Below the pieces are notes generated by a model. It made no database searches and had not been told where the DNA came from. It saw only the letters and a program-made list of their open reading frames with translations. The position numbers and the translations under genes were made by a program. Shown piece by piece: positions 56,496-64,000 of a stretch of DNA of 64,000 nt (position 1 is the stretch's first letter; each line of letters starts with the position of its first letter). The DNA comes from Vulcanococcus sp. (GTDB taxonomy: Bacteria; Cyanobacteriota; Cyanobacteriia; PCC-6307; Cyanobiaceae): NCBI GenBank assembly GCA_019264575.1, contig JAHUZV010000012.1, forward strand, positions 1 through 64,000, in the 5' to 3' direction.

Positions 56496-56982
56496 GGGCC
56501 GGCGCGGCTGCGGCTTTGAAGCGGCGCGCGAGGTCGCGGATCGGCACATCCATAAAGCTCTCGGCCGGTAAACCCAGCAGCCGCCCCGCGCAGCGCTTCA
56601 CCACCACCTCGCTGTCGTCGCCGAAGCGTCCGGCCAGCAGCTCCGTCATCACCCCGAAGCTGCGGCCGCTGCGCTCGGTTTCTTCGATTAGGCAGCGGCT
56701 GGTGGGGCCGGCCAGGGCCCGGCAGGGCGGTGCCATGCGCTCCTCCAGGCTGCGATCCCCGCCGCTGGCCCACTGCTGACAGGCGCTGGTGATCCGTGCT
56801 TCCAGCTGGGGCCGCATCAGGTTGAGCAGTGGCCCCAGTAGCCCGGCCTGGGCGATGGCCCCGTGGCTGCTGATCAGGCTCAGGCCCGCGAGCGACGCCG
56901 CCAGCCGCGCGGTGCCTAGCTTGACCAGCCCACCGCGCAGTGCCGCCCAGCGTTGATGGCAGAGCTCACGGCCCGTTGGCAC
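56485..56982 (-). CDS. Exported conserved protein of unknown function (GTG start)
   Basis: A 165-residue protein with a predicted signal peptide (about residues 12-45, ending SSHGAIAQA). The mature part has cysteines at CQQWA, PPCRALA, SRCLIEE and VVVKRCAG, and an acidic GRFGDDSEVVVK block. I do not know its function; similar proteins seem to exist in other picocyanobacteria. No ATG gives a signal peptide, so I take the GTG at 56982, which overlaps the divergent FemAB-like gene start by 27 bases. Frames running further to 58143 are the shadow of that gene. Confidence 0.62.
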   Translation of the reverse strand: MPTGRELCHQRWAALRGGLVKLGTARLAASLAGLSLISSHGAIAQAGLLGPLLNLMRPQLEARITSACQQWASGGDRSLEERMAPPCRALAGPTSRCLIEETERSGRSFGVMTELLAGRFGDDSEVVVKRCAGRLLGLPAESFMDVPIRDLARRFKAAAAPALNP

Positions 56983-58140
56983 CGCGCCCTGGCGGAGATC
57001 CCCGAGGCGCAATGGCATGCCTTGGTTTCGGCGGAATCCCTCCCCTTTTACTCCTGGTCGTGGCTGGTGGGGCTGGAGCGCAGTGGAAGTGTGGTGCCCA
57101 GGCAGGGCTGGCAGCCCTGCCACCTGGGCGTGTGGGAGGGCGAGCGCCTGATCGCGGCGGCCCCCCTCTATCTCAAGGGCCACAGCTACGGCGAGTTTGT
57201 GTTTGATCAGTCGTTCGCCCAGCTGGCGGCGCAGCTGGGCCAGCGCTACTACCCCAAGCTGCTGGGCATGAGCCCGGTGAGCCCAGTGCTGGGCTATCGC
57301 TTCTTCACTGCTCCCGGCGAAGACGCTGCCGCGCTCACGGCGCTGATGCTGGAGCTGATCGATGCCTTCTGCCGCGAGCATCAGATCTTCAGCTGCAACT
57401 TCCTGTATGTGGACCCAGCCTGGCAGCCGCTGGCGGAAGCGGCGGGGTGCGCCACCTGGCTGAATCAGCAGAGCCTGTGGAGCAACCAGGGCTACGCCAA
57501 TTTCGAGGCCTACCTCAGCAGTTTCAACGCCAACCAGCGCCGCAACATCAAGCGCGAGCGCAAGGCCGTGCAAGCCGCTGGCCTGCAGGTGACTCCAGTG
57601 GTGGGCGAGGCGATCACCCCGGCTCTGCTCAGCCGCATGCATGGCTTCTACGAACAGCACTGCGCCCGGTGGGGCCCATGGGGCAGCAAATACCTCACCG
57701 AAGCCTTTTTCGACCACGCCGCTGCCGAGCTGCGCCAGCACCTGGTGCTGTTCAGCGCCCATCGAGGCGATCCCGAGCAGCCGGTAGCGATGTCGCTGTG
57801 TGTGCACACGGGCAGCCAGCTCTGGGGCCGCTACTGGGGCAGCGATGAGGAGATCGACAACCTCCATTTCGAGGTTTGCTACTACGCCCCGATTGAGTGG
57901 GCGATCGGCCGCGGCATCCAGCAGTTCGATCCCGGTGCCGGCGGCAGCCACAAGCGCCGCCGCGGCTTTCTGGCCCGCCCCCACGCTTCGCTGCACCGCT
58001 GGTATCACCCACGCTTTGAGGCGATCGTGCGCCGCTGGCTGCCGGAGGCCAATGCCGAGCAGCTCGAACAGATTGAGGCGATCAATGCCGAGCTGCCCTT
58101 CAAGGCCAGCACAGCAGATCTGCTCAGCTCGGCTGCGTAG
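56956..58140 (+). CDS. FemAB/GNAT-like N-acyltransferase (peptidogalycan type)
   Basis: A 394-residue protein of the FemAB-like/DUF482 group (Pfam: peptidogalycan biosynthesis/recognition). It contains PFYSWSWLVGLERSGSVVP and LSSFNANQRRNIKRERKAVQ, and the late FDPGAGGSHKRRRGFLARPH signature. It has a double GNAT fold in this family. It is probably an aminoacyl- or acyl-transferase working on a cell-wall or amide product, but the substrate is unknown. An ATG at 56956 follows a TTG at 56953. Confidence 0.88.
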   Translation: MAELTARWHRALAEIPEAQWHALVSAESLPFYSWSWLVGLERSGSVVPRQGWQPCHLGVWEGERLIAAAPLYLKGHSYGEFVFDQSFAQLAAQLGQRYYPKLLGMSPVSPVLGYRFFTAPGEDAAALTALMLELIDAFCREHQIFSCNFLYVDPAWQPLAEAAGCATWLNQQSLWSNQGYANFEAYLSSFNANQRRNIKRERKAVQAAGLQVTPVVGEAITPALLSRMHGFYEQHCARWGPWGSKYLTEAFFDHAAAELRQHLVLFSAHRGDPEQPVAMSLCVHTGSQLWGRYWGSDEEIDNLHFEVCYYAPIEWAIGRGIQQFDPGAGGSHKRRRGFLARPHASLHRWYHPRFEAIVRRWLPEANAEQLEQIEAINAELPFKASTADLLSSAA

Positions 58141-58163
58141 CATCCGGCCATGGCAAGCCTTCG

Positions 58164-58550
58164 ATGACGAGCTTTTCAGCGGAGCAGCGCCGCAGCCTCG
58201 ATGAGCGGCTCTCTCAGCGCTTCATTGCCCTGGATCCCGCTGGTTATTTCCTGATCAAGCTCGACCTTGAGGCGGGCGAGTTGATCGCCGAGCACTACGG
58301 CAACGGCATCGATGAGCGGGGCTTGGCCACCGACCCCGATACCGGTGAAGTGATCAGCTGCCGCGGCGGCGGGCCGCGCTCCCCGCTGAAGATCTACCGC
58401 GGCCGTTCGGCCAAGGAGCTGGGCATGGTGCTCACCGAGGGTGAAGGGCCCCACCCGATCAGTTGCCTCGATCACGCCCTGTATCTGGGCCGGGAACTGC
58501 AGAAAGCCGAGCGCTGCCTCGAAGACGGCAGTACTTACATCCAGGACTAA
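58164..58550 (+). CDS. DUF4346 domain protein
   Basis: A 128-residue protein that begins MTSFSAEQRRSLDERLSQRF and holds RFIALDPAGYFLIKLD and SCLDHALYLGRELQKAE, which fit the DUF4346 family, mostly found in cyanobacteria and archaea. In some genomes this domain is fused to dihydropteroate-synthase-like proteins. The function is unknown. It lies 23 bases after the FemAB-like gene. A GCCGGC inverted repeat (58554-58559 with 58572-58577) lies at the convergent gene ends. Confidence 0.87.
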   Translation: MTSFSAEQRRSLDERLSQRFIALDPAGYFLIKLDLEAGELIAEHYGNGIDERGLATDPDTGEVISCRGGGPRSPLKIYRGRSAKELGMVLTEGEGPHPISCLDHALYLGRELQKAERCLEDGSTYIQD

Positions 58551-58567
58551 GAGGCCGGCGGGCCCAA

Positions 58568-60178
58568 TCAGGCCGGCTGCAGTTCCCTTGCCGGTGATGC
58601 CGAGGTGGAGGGGGGCTCGGGAGGCAGGCAAGCCAGCTGCTCCTGAATTTCTTGCGTCACAACAGCCCGGTATTCCTGGAAGTGCTCGTTGTGAGCCAGG
58701 GTCACCACGTACTGCTCGAAGTTGGCGGGATTACGCCGGGCGATGCGCGCCAGTGAGCGCCAGAAGCGGAAACGGGTGTTGCGCTTGAAGCCCTGTCGCC
58801 AGATCACGGTGGCCAGCGCCTTCACATCGTTGAGGGGCGGTAGAGCCGATTTATCGGAGTTTTCAGGCTTGTAGAACGCTTTCCAGCGGGGTGTGCCCAC
58901 CTTGGTGTAGTAGTGCGTGACTCGATCGATGTAGGCGTTCGGTTCGTAGAGTCGGCAGAAGGCATCCACGTATTCGTTGGCGATATCGCGGATCGGCCGG
59001 GTGGGCACGAAGTTGAGCAGGTTGGTCTGATTCACGCCCTTGGCATCGGCCTGTTCCTGAATCAGGCGGCCTTCCTTCTCGAGGCGATGCCAGAGACCAG
59101 TGTTGGGGAGAGCTTGCAGCATGCCCATCATCGCGGCGGGAATGCCCGTGCGGCTGACGAAGCGCACGATGCGGTCACCCGCGCCGGTCTTTTCACCGTC
59201 GAAACCAATGATGAAGCCGGCCATTACGCGGATGCCGTAGCTGGTGATCCGATCCACGGATTCCTCCAGCGAGCTGCGGGTGTTCTGGTGCTTGCCCGCC
59301 ACCGAGAGGCTTGCCTCATCCGGCGTTTCGATGCCGAGAAACACCGCCTCAAAGCGGGCTTCGGCCATCATCCGCATCATCTCCTCATCGGAGGCGAGAT
59401 CCACCGAGGCCTCGGTGGTGAAGCTGAAGGGATATCCGCGTTCGATCTGCCACTGCTTGATCGCCGGCAGCAGCAATTTGGCATTGCGCTTGTTGCCGAT
59501 GAAGTTGTCATCCACCAGGAAGATGGCGCGGCGCCAGCCCAGCTCGTAGAGGCGCTGCAGTTCGGCAACGAGCTGCTCAGGCGTTTTGGTGCGCGGCTTT
59601 CTGCCGTAGAGCACGATGATGTCGCAGAACTCGCACTGGAACGGGCAGCCCCGCGAGAACTGCACGCTCATCGAGTCGTAGGCGTCGAGCTCGAGTAGAT
59701 CGAAGCGCGGGATCGGCGTACCGGTCACATCCGGTTTGTCGCCATTGGCGCAGAAACGTCCGCCGGATTCGCCGCGTTCGATCGCCTCGATGAACATCGG
59801 CAGGGTGATTTCACCCTCGTCGAGCACTTTGAAGTCGGCCAGCTCGAGTTCCGGTGCATCGGGGGTGGAGCTGGCGAAGGGGCCGCCCACGGCCACCGGC
59901 AGGCCACGCTCTTTGGCTCGGGCGATCTGCACGGCCATGTCGGCCTTCTGCACGATCATCCCGGAGATCACCACCAGCTCAGCCCAGTCCCATTCGGCTT
60001 CGCTCACCTCCCGCACATTGCGGTCCACCAGCTTCATCTCCCAGTGCTGCGGGAGCAGGGCTGCCACAGTCACCATGCCGAGCGGCGGAAGCAGCACCTT
60101 GCGGTTCACCAGCTCGAGGATCTTCTCGTAGCTCCAGAAGGTCTTGGGGAACTCCGGGTAGATCAGGAGTGTGCGCAT
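58568..60178 (-). CDS. B12-binding-fold radical SAM protein with DUF4070-like C-terminus
   Basis: A 536-residue protein. The N-terminal ~140 residues resemble a cobalamin-binding fold (LIYPEFPKTFWSYEKI, GLPVAVGGPFASSTPD), though the DxHxxG histidine motif is not seen. The radical SAM core has CPFQCEFCD with Cys178, Cys182 and Cys185. The C-terminal ~200 residues match the DUF4070 type, as in the hopanoid C2-methylase HpnP. Cobalamin-dependent methylation is possible, but the substrate is unknown and I would not name it hpnP. It is on its own, divergent from petL by 143 bases. Confidence 0.9.
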   Translation of the reverse strand: MRTLLIYPEFPKTFWSYEKILELVNRKVLLPPLGMVTVAALLPQHWEMKLVDRNVREVSEAEWDWAELVVISGMIVQKADMAVQIARAKERGLPVAVGGPFASSTPDAPELELADFKVLDEGEITLPMFIEAIERGESGGRFCANGDKPDVTGTPIPRFDLLELDAYDSMSVQFSRGCPFQCEFCDIIVLYGRKPRTKTPEQLVAELQRLYELGWRRAIFLVDDNFIGNKRNAKLLLPAIKQWQIERGYPFSFTTEASVDLASDEEMMRMMAEARFEAVFLGIETPDEASLSVAGKHQNTRSSLEESVDRITSYGIRVMAGFIIGFDGEKTGAGDRIVRFVSRTGIPAAMMGMLQALPNTGLWHRLEKEGRLIQEQADAKGVNQTNLLNFVPTRPIRDIANEYVDAFCRLYEPNAYIDRVTHYYTKVGTPRWKAFYKPENSDKSALPPLNDVKALATVIWRQGFKRNTRFRFWRSLARIARRNPANFEQYVVTLAHNEHFQEYRAVVTQEIQEQLACLPPEPPSTSASPARELQPA

Positions 60179-60321
60179 GCCGCAGTTGAGCGATCCGTTG
60201 AATCAGAGCAACGGCTTGCCCGGGTGGGCTTCACCGGTGGTGGTGGATCAACCCTAAGTGGGGCGCTGGGTTGCGGTGGGGTTCTGCTGTAATGGCTGTG
60301 ACTTTCCCAACACATCCAGCG

Positions 60322-60414
60322 ATGGGTCCTGTGATTTATCTCGCCCTGGTGGGCGGCGGTTTGGTGGCCGCAGCGGCGATCTCCTTCGTGCTCCGCGGCA
60401 TCAAGCTGATCTGA
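60322..60414 (+). CDS. petL: Cytochrome b6-f complex subunit VI
   Basis: A 30-residue single-span protein, MGPVIYLALVGGGLVAAAAI and on to the end RGIKLI. The C-terminal IKLI after one hydrophobic helix matches PetL of other cyanobacteria; PetL stabilises the b6f dimer. It is too short for most gene finders. A TGTAAT box lies at 60288-60293. A hairpin TGCGTCAG/CTGACGCA (60433-60440 with 60458-60465) lies 19 bases after the stop, without a T run. Confidence 0.82.
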   Translation: MGPVIYLALVGGGLVAAAAISFVLRGIKLI

Positions 60415-60436
60415 GGCAGATCAGCAGCCGGTTGCG

Positions 60437-61702
60437 TCAGACCAGGCGCGTGCGCCCCTGACGCAGCAGCTCCACCACTCCCAGTACGGCCCCCAAGCTC
60501 CCTAGCAGCGCGAAGCAGCTCCACAAGCCGCCGGGAAGCCAAGCCGTGAGCCCAGCGGCGGCAAGCCCGCTGATGCCTCCCCCTCCCAGGAAGGCGATCT
60601 GTCCCAAACCGGCCATGCGGCCGCGGATCACCTGGGGTGCGTGCACCTGAATGATCAAGTTGGTGCCCGCCAGCAGTGAGGCGGTGCCTCCGCCGATCAG
60701 AAACGCCATGGCGAGACCCCACTGTTGGGTTGCCGGCAGCGACAACCCCAGTTGGCCCAGGGCCGTGATCAGCGTGCTGCCCCCCAGCAGCAGGCCCGGC
60801 CGGCGACTCCACAACTGCGCGTTGCGCTGCAGCACCACACCAGCGCTGATGCTGCCGCAGGCAATCACGCTGGTGAACAGCCCGAGGGCCAGGGGGCTTG
60901 GCCCGAGCAATTTCAAGGCCATCAGCGGCGCAAGGCCGGGATGGAAGAAGCCCACGAGGCATGCCAGCCCGCAGAACAGCAGCACATGGCGCAGTGCTGG
61001 CCCGCACTCGCGCCAGGCGGTAGCCAGGCTGGCGCCGCTGCCGCCTGCGCTGCGCCGCTCGCGCTCGCGGTGGGGGGCCATCAACCACAGCAGCGTGAGG
61101 ATCGGCAGCAGGTAGGTGGCGGCATCCAGGCTCAGCGCGAGGGTGGGGCCGGTGGCTGCCAGCAGCAGCCCACCGATCGGCGGGCCCACGAGCTTGCCCA
61201 AGTTGAAGATCACCGAGAAGCTCGCCAGATAGGGCCCCAGCTGCTCCGGCTCATCCACCAGCAGGGCCACGTATTTATTGCGGGCGGTGAGTTCGTAGGT
61301 GCTGGCCACACCCACCCCCAGGGTGCTCAGGAGCAGCAGCGCATCTTGCTGGCCGCCGCTGCTGATGGGGATCGCAATGGCGCCGAGCACCGCTGCTGCC
61401 AGCAGCGCCCATTGGGCCCGGATTAGCACCCGCTCGCTGCCGAGCCGATCGGTGAGCACTCCCGCCGGCCCGCTCACCAGCAGGGTGGGCAGGGTGAGCA
61501 GGGCGAAATTCGCAGCCAGCAGGAAGGGATTGCCCGATCCCTCCATCAGCAGCCAGCCCTTGGCGGTGAGCCCGGCGAAGGAGCCGGCGGTGCTGAGGCC
61601 CGAAGCCAGCAGAAAGGTGGTGCGCTGGTGCTGGGTGAGCTGCCTGCGGATCCGCCCGAGGACTCGGCGCGGCATCCGGATGGCTTGTGCGATCAGGCTC
61701 AA
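60437..61702 (-). CDS. MFS transporter of the enterobactin-exporter-like type
   Basis: A 421-residue transporter with twelve predicted spans. After a basic N-terminus, [17 protein letters not shown], and the loop [16 protein letters not shown] (MFS motif A-like) appear; a second motif occurs in the C-terminal half at [16 protein letters not shown]. The subfamily (MFS_3-type) exports hydrophobic compounds or siderophores. The substrate is unknown. Its start overlaps the rimO stop by four bases, so they are cotranscribed. Confidence 0.87.
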   Translation of the reverse strand: MSLIAQAIRMPRRVLGRIRRQLTQHQRTTFLLASGLSTAGSFAGLTAKGWLLMEGSGNPFLLAANFALLTLPTLLVSGPAGVLTDRLGSERVLIRAQWALLAAAVLGAIAIPISSGGQQDALLLLSTLGVGVASTYELTARNKYVALLVDEPEQLGPYLASFSVIFNLGKLVGPPIGGLLLAATGPTLALSLDAATYLLPILTLLWLMAPHRERERRSAGGSGASLATAWRECGPALRHVLLFCGLACLVGFFHPGLAPLMALKLLGPSPLALGLFTSVIACGSISAGVVLQRNAQLWSRRPGLLLGGSTLITALGQLGLSLPATQQWGLAMAFLIGGGTASLLAGTNLIIQVHAPQVIRGRMAGLGQIAFLGGGGISGLAAAGLTAWLPGGLWSCFALLGSLGAVLGVVELLRQGRTRLV

Positions 61703-63111
61703 GCCCCTGCCTGGCGGGCGGCGAGCGCATCGCTCACCATCGCCTTCGCTCCCACCACTTCACCCACTAGGTCGTAGGTGTCGGCGGCGGTGATGCGCAC
61801 CGGCACCATCGTTCCCGGTGCGGCGCAAAGGCCTCCTTCACCCGGGAGCACCCGCACTTCGCCGTCCACCTCGGGGGCGAAGCGGGCGCAGCGGCCGAGC
61901 ATCTCGCCGGTGCTGGGGTTCTCCTGCTCGATCAGCACATCCACGATGCGGCCCACCCAGGCGGCATTGCGTTCGGCCGCGATGGGCTGCTGCAGAGCCA
62001 TTAGGCGGTTTTTGCGTTCCTGGGCCACCTCGGCGGGCACCTGATCCGGTAGTTCAGCGGCGGGGGTGCCGTCTTCCGGCGAGAAGGTGAACACGCCCAC
62101 GTGATCGAAGCGCTGCTCGGCCACGAAATCGAGCAGATGCTGGAAGTGCTCTTCGGTTTCCCCGGGGAAGCCCACGATGAAGGTGGTGCGCAGAACGGCA
62201 TCGGGCAGCTGCTCGCGGATGCGCCGCAGCACCCCACCGGTCACATCCGCCTGCCAGGGGCGGTTCATCGCTCGCAGTACCTCGGGGTGGCTGTGCTGCA
62301 ACGGCAGATCCAGATAGGGCAGCACGTTGGGCACTTCCCGGTAGGCCGCCAGTACGGCTTCGGTGAGGCCGGTGGGGTAGGCGTAGTGCACGCGGATCCA
62401 GGGGATCTCCACTTCCCCTAGGGCCCGCAGCAGCTCGGCCAGCTGGGGTTTGCCCGCCAGATCGAGGCCGTAGTTGGTGGTGATCTGGCTGATCAGCACC
62501 AGCTCCTGCACCCCCTGGGCCGCGAGTTGCTGCGCCTCGGCCACGATGCTCTCGATCGTGCGGGAGCGTTGATCGCCGCGCAGGTGGGGAATGATGCAGA
62601 AAGCGCAGCGGTAGTCGCAGCCCTCGGCCACCTTTAAGTAAGCCACCGCTTCGCTGGTGGTGCGGTAGCGGGGCAGGTGCTCGTCGGCCACGAAGGTGGG
62701 ATTGGCGCTCACCTGCTTCACCCGCTCGCCCGCTTCCACCCGCTCGAGCACGCTCACGATGTGCTGGTAGTCGCCGGTGCCCACGATTGCTTTGGCCTCG
62801 GGGAGGCTCTCCAGCAGTTCGTCTTGAAAGTGCTGGGCCAGGCAGCCGGCAATGATCAGCTCCTTGCCCTGTTCGGCCAGCTCCACCAGGGTGCGCACCG
62901 ATTCCTCGCGGGCGTCCTGAATGAAGCTGCAGGTGTTCACCACCACCACGTTGGCGTCGCTTTCATCCGCGCTCACGCCGTAGCCGGCCTGGGCCAATAA
63001 ACCGAGCATGTGCTCGGTGTCCACCCGGTTTTTTTCGCAGCCCAGATGGGCGAAAGCCACGGTGGGTTTGCCGGATGGGGCCGCCGTGGATGCCGCGGTG
63101 CTTTGGCTCAT
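61699..63111 (-). CDS. rimO: Ribosomal protein S12 methylthiotransferase RimO
   Basis: A 470-residue enzyme that adds a methylthio group to Asp88 of S12. It has the three domains of the family: an MTTase domain with [22 protein letters not shown] and GCLAQ cysteines, a radical SAM core with CDYRCAFC, and a C-terminal TRAM domain. [12 protein letters not shown] and the SRTIESI region distinguish it from MiaB. I start at the ATG at 63111; 13 upstream codons are open. Confidence 0.96.
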   Translation of the reverse strand: MSQSTAASTAAPSGKPTVAFAHLGCEKNRVDTEHMLGLLAQAGYGVSADESDANVVVVNTCSFIQDAREESVRTLVELAEQGKELIIAGCLAQHFQDELLESLPEAKAIVGTGDYQHIVSVLERVEAGERVKQVSANPTFVADEHLPRYRTTSEAVAYLKVAEGCDYRCAFCIIPHLRGDQRSRTIESIVAEAQQLAAQGVQELVLISQITTNYGLDLAGKPQLAELLRALGEVEIPWIRVHYAYPTGLTEAVLAAYREVPNVLPYLDLPLQHSHPEVLRAMNRPWQADVTGGVLRRIREQLPDAVLRTTFIVGFPGETEEHFQHLLDFVAEQRFDHVGVFTFSPEDGTPAAELPDQVPAEVAQERKNRLMALQQPIAAERNAAWVGRIVDVLIEQENPSTGEMLGRCARFAPEVDGEVRVLPGEGGLCAAPGTMVPVRITAADTYDLVGEVVGAKAMVSDALAARQAGA

Positions 63112-63219
63112 CGGATTGAAGGTAGGGGCCGCGCGCTGGCCAATCCCCAACCCTACCGATCAGCTTCGCCTCATGCCGATTGTGCCTGCCACAATCGGCC
63201 CAGCAGTGAGTTCTCCTGA

Positions 63220-64000
63220 GTGACCTCCTCTCGCCTCAGTGAGCGCCTAGCCGGCCAGCGGCGCCGCGGCGACTCCGGCAGCAAATGGATCCGGGTGGTG
63301 ATGGCCGTGCTGGCCACCATCGGTGTGATCGATACCGGCTCGATCACCTTGAAAGCGTGGGGCGTGCTGCCGTCGCTGAGCTGCAGCAGCAAGGGCTTTT
63401 TCGGCTGCAACGGCTGCGAGAAGGTGCTCTCCAGCCATTGGGGAAGCCTGTTTGGGCAGCCCCTGTCGCTGTTTGGCTTTTTGGCCTACGCCGCCATGTT
63501 GCTGATGGCCGTGGTGCCGCTGGTGCTGCAGGGGGAGGCCCGGCAGACCCTGGCGCAACCGAGCTGGTGGGGGATGGCCCTGCTCGGCACCGGGATGACT
63601 GTGTTCAGCGCAGTGCTGATTGGGGTGATGGCCTTTGCCATCCGCGATTGCTGCCCCTTCTGCATCCTTTCGGCGGCCCTCAGCACCGGTTTGCTGGTGC
63701 TCAGCCTGTTTGGGGGCGACTGGGAAGATCGCGGCCAGCTGTTGTTCCGTGGCTTGATCACCGCTCTGGTGGTGGCGGTGATCGGACTGGGTTGGGCGGC
63801 ATCGGTGGGGCAGCCCGCTGTGGAAACCGGCAAGGGTGTTCCTCCGCCGGTGCGCTCTGAAAGCACCCCGGGCACCATCGCCCTGGCTGAACAGCTCACC
63901 GCCAAGGGTGCACGCATGTACACCGCTTACTGGTGCCCCCATTGCCACGACCAGAAGGAATTGTTCGGGCGGGAAGCCACCGAGAAACTCACGGTGATTG
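63220..64000 (+). CDS. VKOR-thioredoxin fusion protein, C-terminus cut by window end
   Basis: The first 260 codons of a vitamin K epoxide reductase homologue that is fused to a thioredoxin-like domain. There are about five spans. The VKOR active-site pair is Cys145-Cys148 (CPFC), with loop cysteines Cys55, Cys63 and Cys66, and the thioredoxin site is YWCPHC at 237-242. It uses a quinone to reoxidise disulfide-making thioredoxin in the thylakoid lumen or periplasm. I start with the GTG at 63220. The end of the thioredoxin domain lies beyond 64000. Confidence 0.93.
   Translation, partial: MTSSRLSERLAGQRRRGDSGSKWIRVVMAVLATIGVIDTGSITLKAWGVLPSLSCSSKGFFGCNGCEKVLSSHWGSLFGQPLSLFGFLAYAAMLLMAVVPLVLQGEARQTLAQPSWWGMALLGTGMTVFSAVLIGVMAFAIRDCCPFCILSAALSTGLLVLSLFGGDWEDRGQLLFRGLITALVVAVIGLGWAASVGQPAVETGKGVPPPVRSESTPGTIALAEQLTAKGARMYTAYWCPHCHDQKELFGREATEKLTVI

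Noticed and set aside
56485..58143. A 552-codon minus-strand frame covering the FemAB-like gene
   Set aside because: Only the last ~165 codons look like a real protein (signal peptide, cysteines). The rest is the shadow of the plus-strand gene.
58551..58580. Terminator at the GCCGGC inverted repeat between DUF4346 and the radical SAM gene
   Set aside because: The stem is only six bp and there is no T run on either strand.

Overview
The window is a GC-rich, gene-dense piece of a picocyanobacterial chromosome (Synechococcus/Cyanobium type). The evidence is photosystem I genes (psaI, psaL), cytochrome b6f petL, three NDH-1 components or factors (ndhN, ndhS, crr7), zeta-carotene desaturase (zds), the clock-input protein ldpA, SLH-type porins, and the cyanobacterial S10/spc/alpha layout without rpsJ in front. 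Assignment to high-GC Synechococcus/Cyanobium is my inference from gene content, order and base composition.

Layout. (1) 1-3666: end of a HAD hydrolase, tRNA-Gln, and the minus-strand run ndhN - ldpA - ycf45-like ATPase. (2) 4072-20793: a ribosomal super-cluster from rplC to prfA with secY, adk, rpoA and truA inside. Intrinsic terminators after rplO, rplQ and rpmE divide it into probable transcription units. (3) 20806-24512: HNH protein, alanine racemase, tRNA-Ser and a divergent cell-wall pair (serine hydrolase / NlpC-P60). (4) 24518-36223: a membrane and glycosylation region with two GtrB-like polyprenyl-phosphate glycosyltransferases, a GtrA-YdjC fusion, two DUF2079 proteins, a GT39/ArnT-like transferase and an unrecognised membrane protein. 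It is interrupted by psaI-psaL and a possible structured RNA. (5) 36404-39836: two tandem SLH/OprB porins with almost identical 5' parts, each followed by a UUCG-loop terminator. (6) 40000-64000: housekeeping and cyanobacteria-specific genes: DnaJ-like, ndhS, cation/proton antiporter, TIGR01777 epimerase, LpxB-related protein, IscA-like protein, zds, hemD, NagZ-like hydrolase, rbfA, ycf33-like, GST, crr7, aroK, a double-domain 6-pyruvoyl-tetrahydropterin synthase, radical SAM/B12 protein, petL, MFS exporter, rimO and a VKOR-thioredoxin fusion cut by the window end.

Most of the window is ordinary core genome. The parts that deserve attention are the 25.6-36.2 kb glycosylation region, where the parts list resembles an undecaprenyl-phosphate-amino-sugar pathway (synthase, deacetylase fused to flippase, ArnT-like transferase), the structured intergenic element at about 28 kb, the tandem porins, and the fused double PTPS followed by a RibD-C-type reductase. 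No transposase, integrase, phage gene or CRISPR array was seen.
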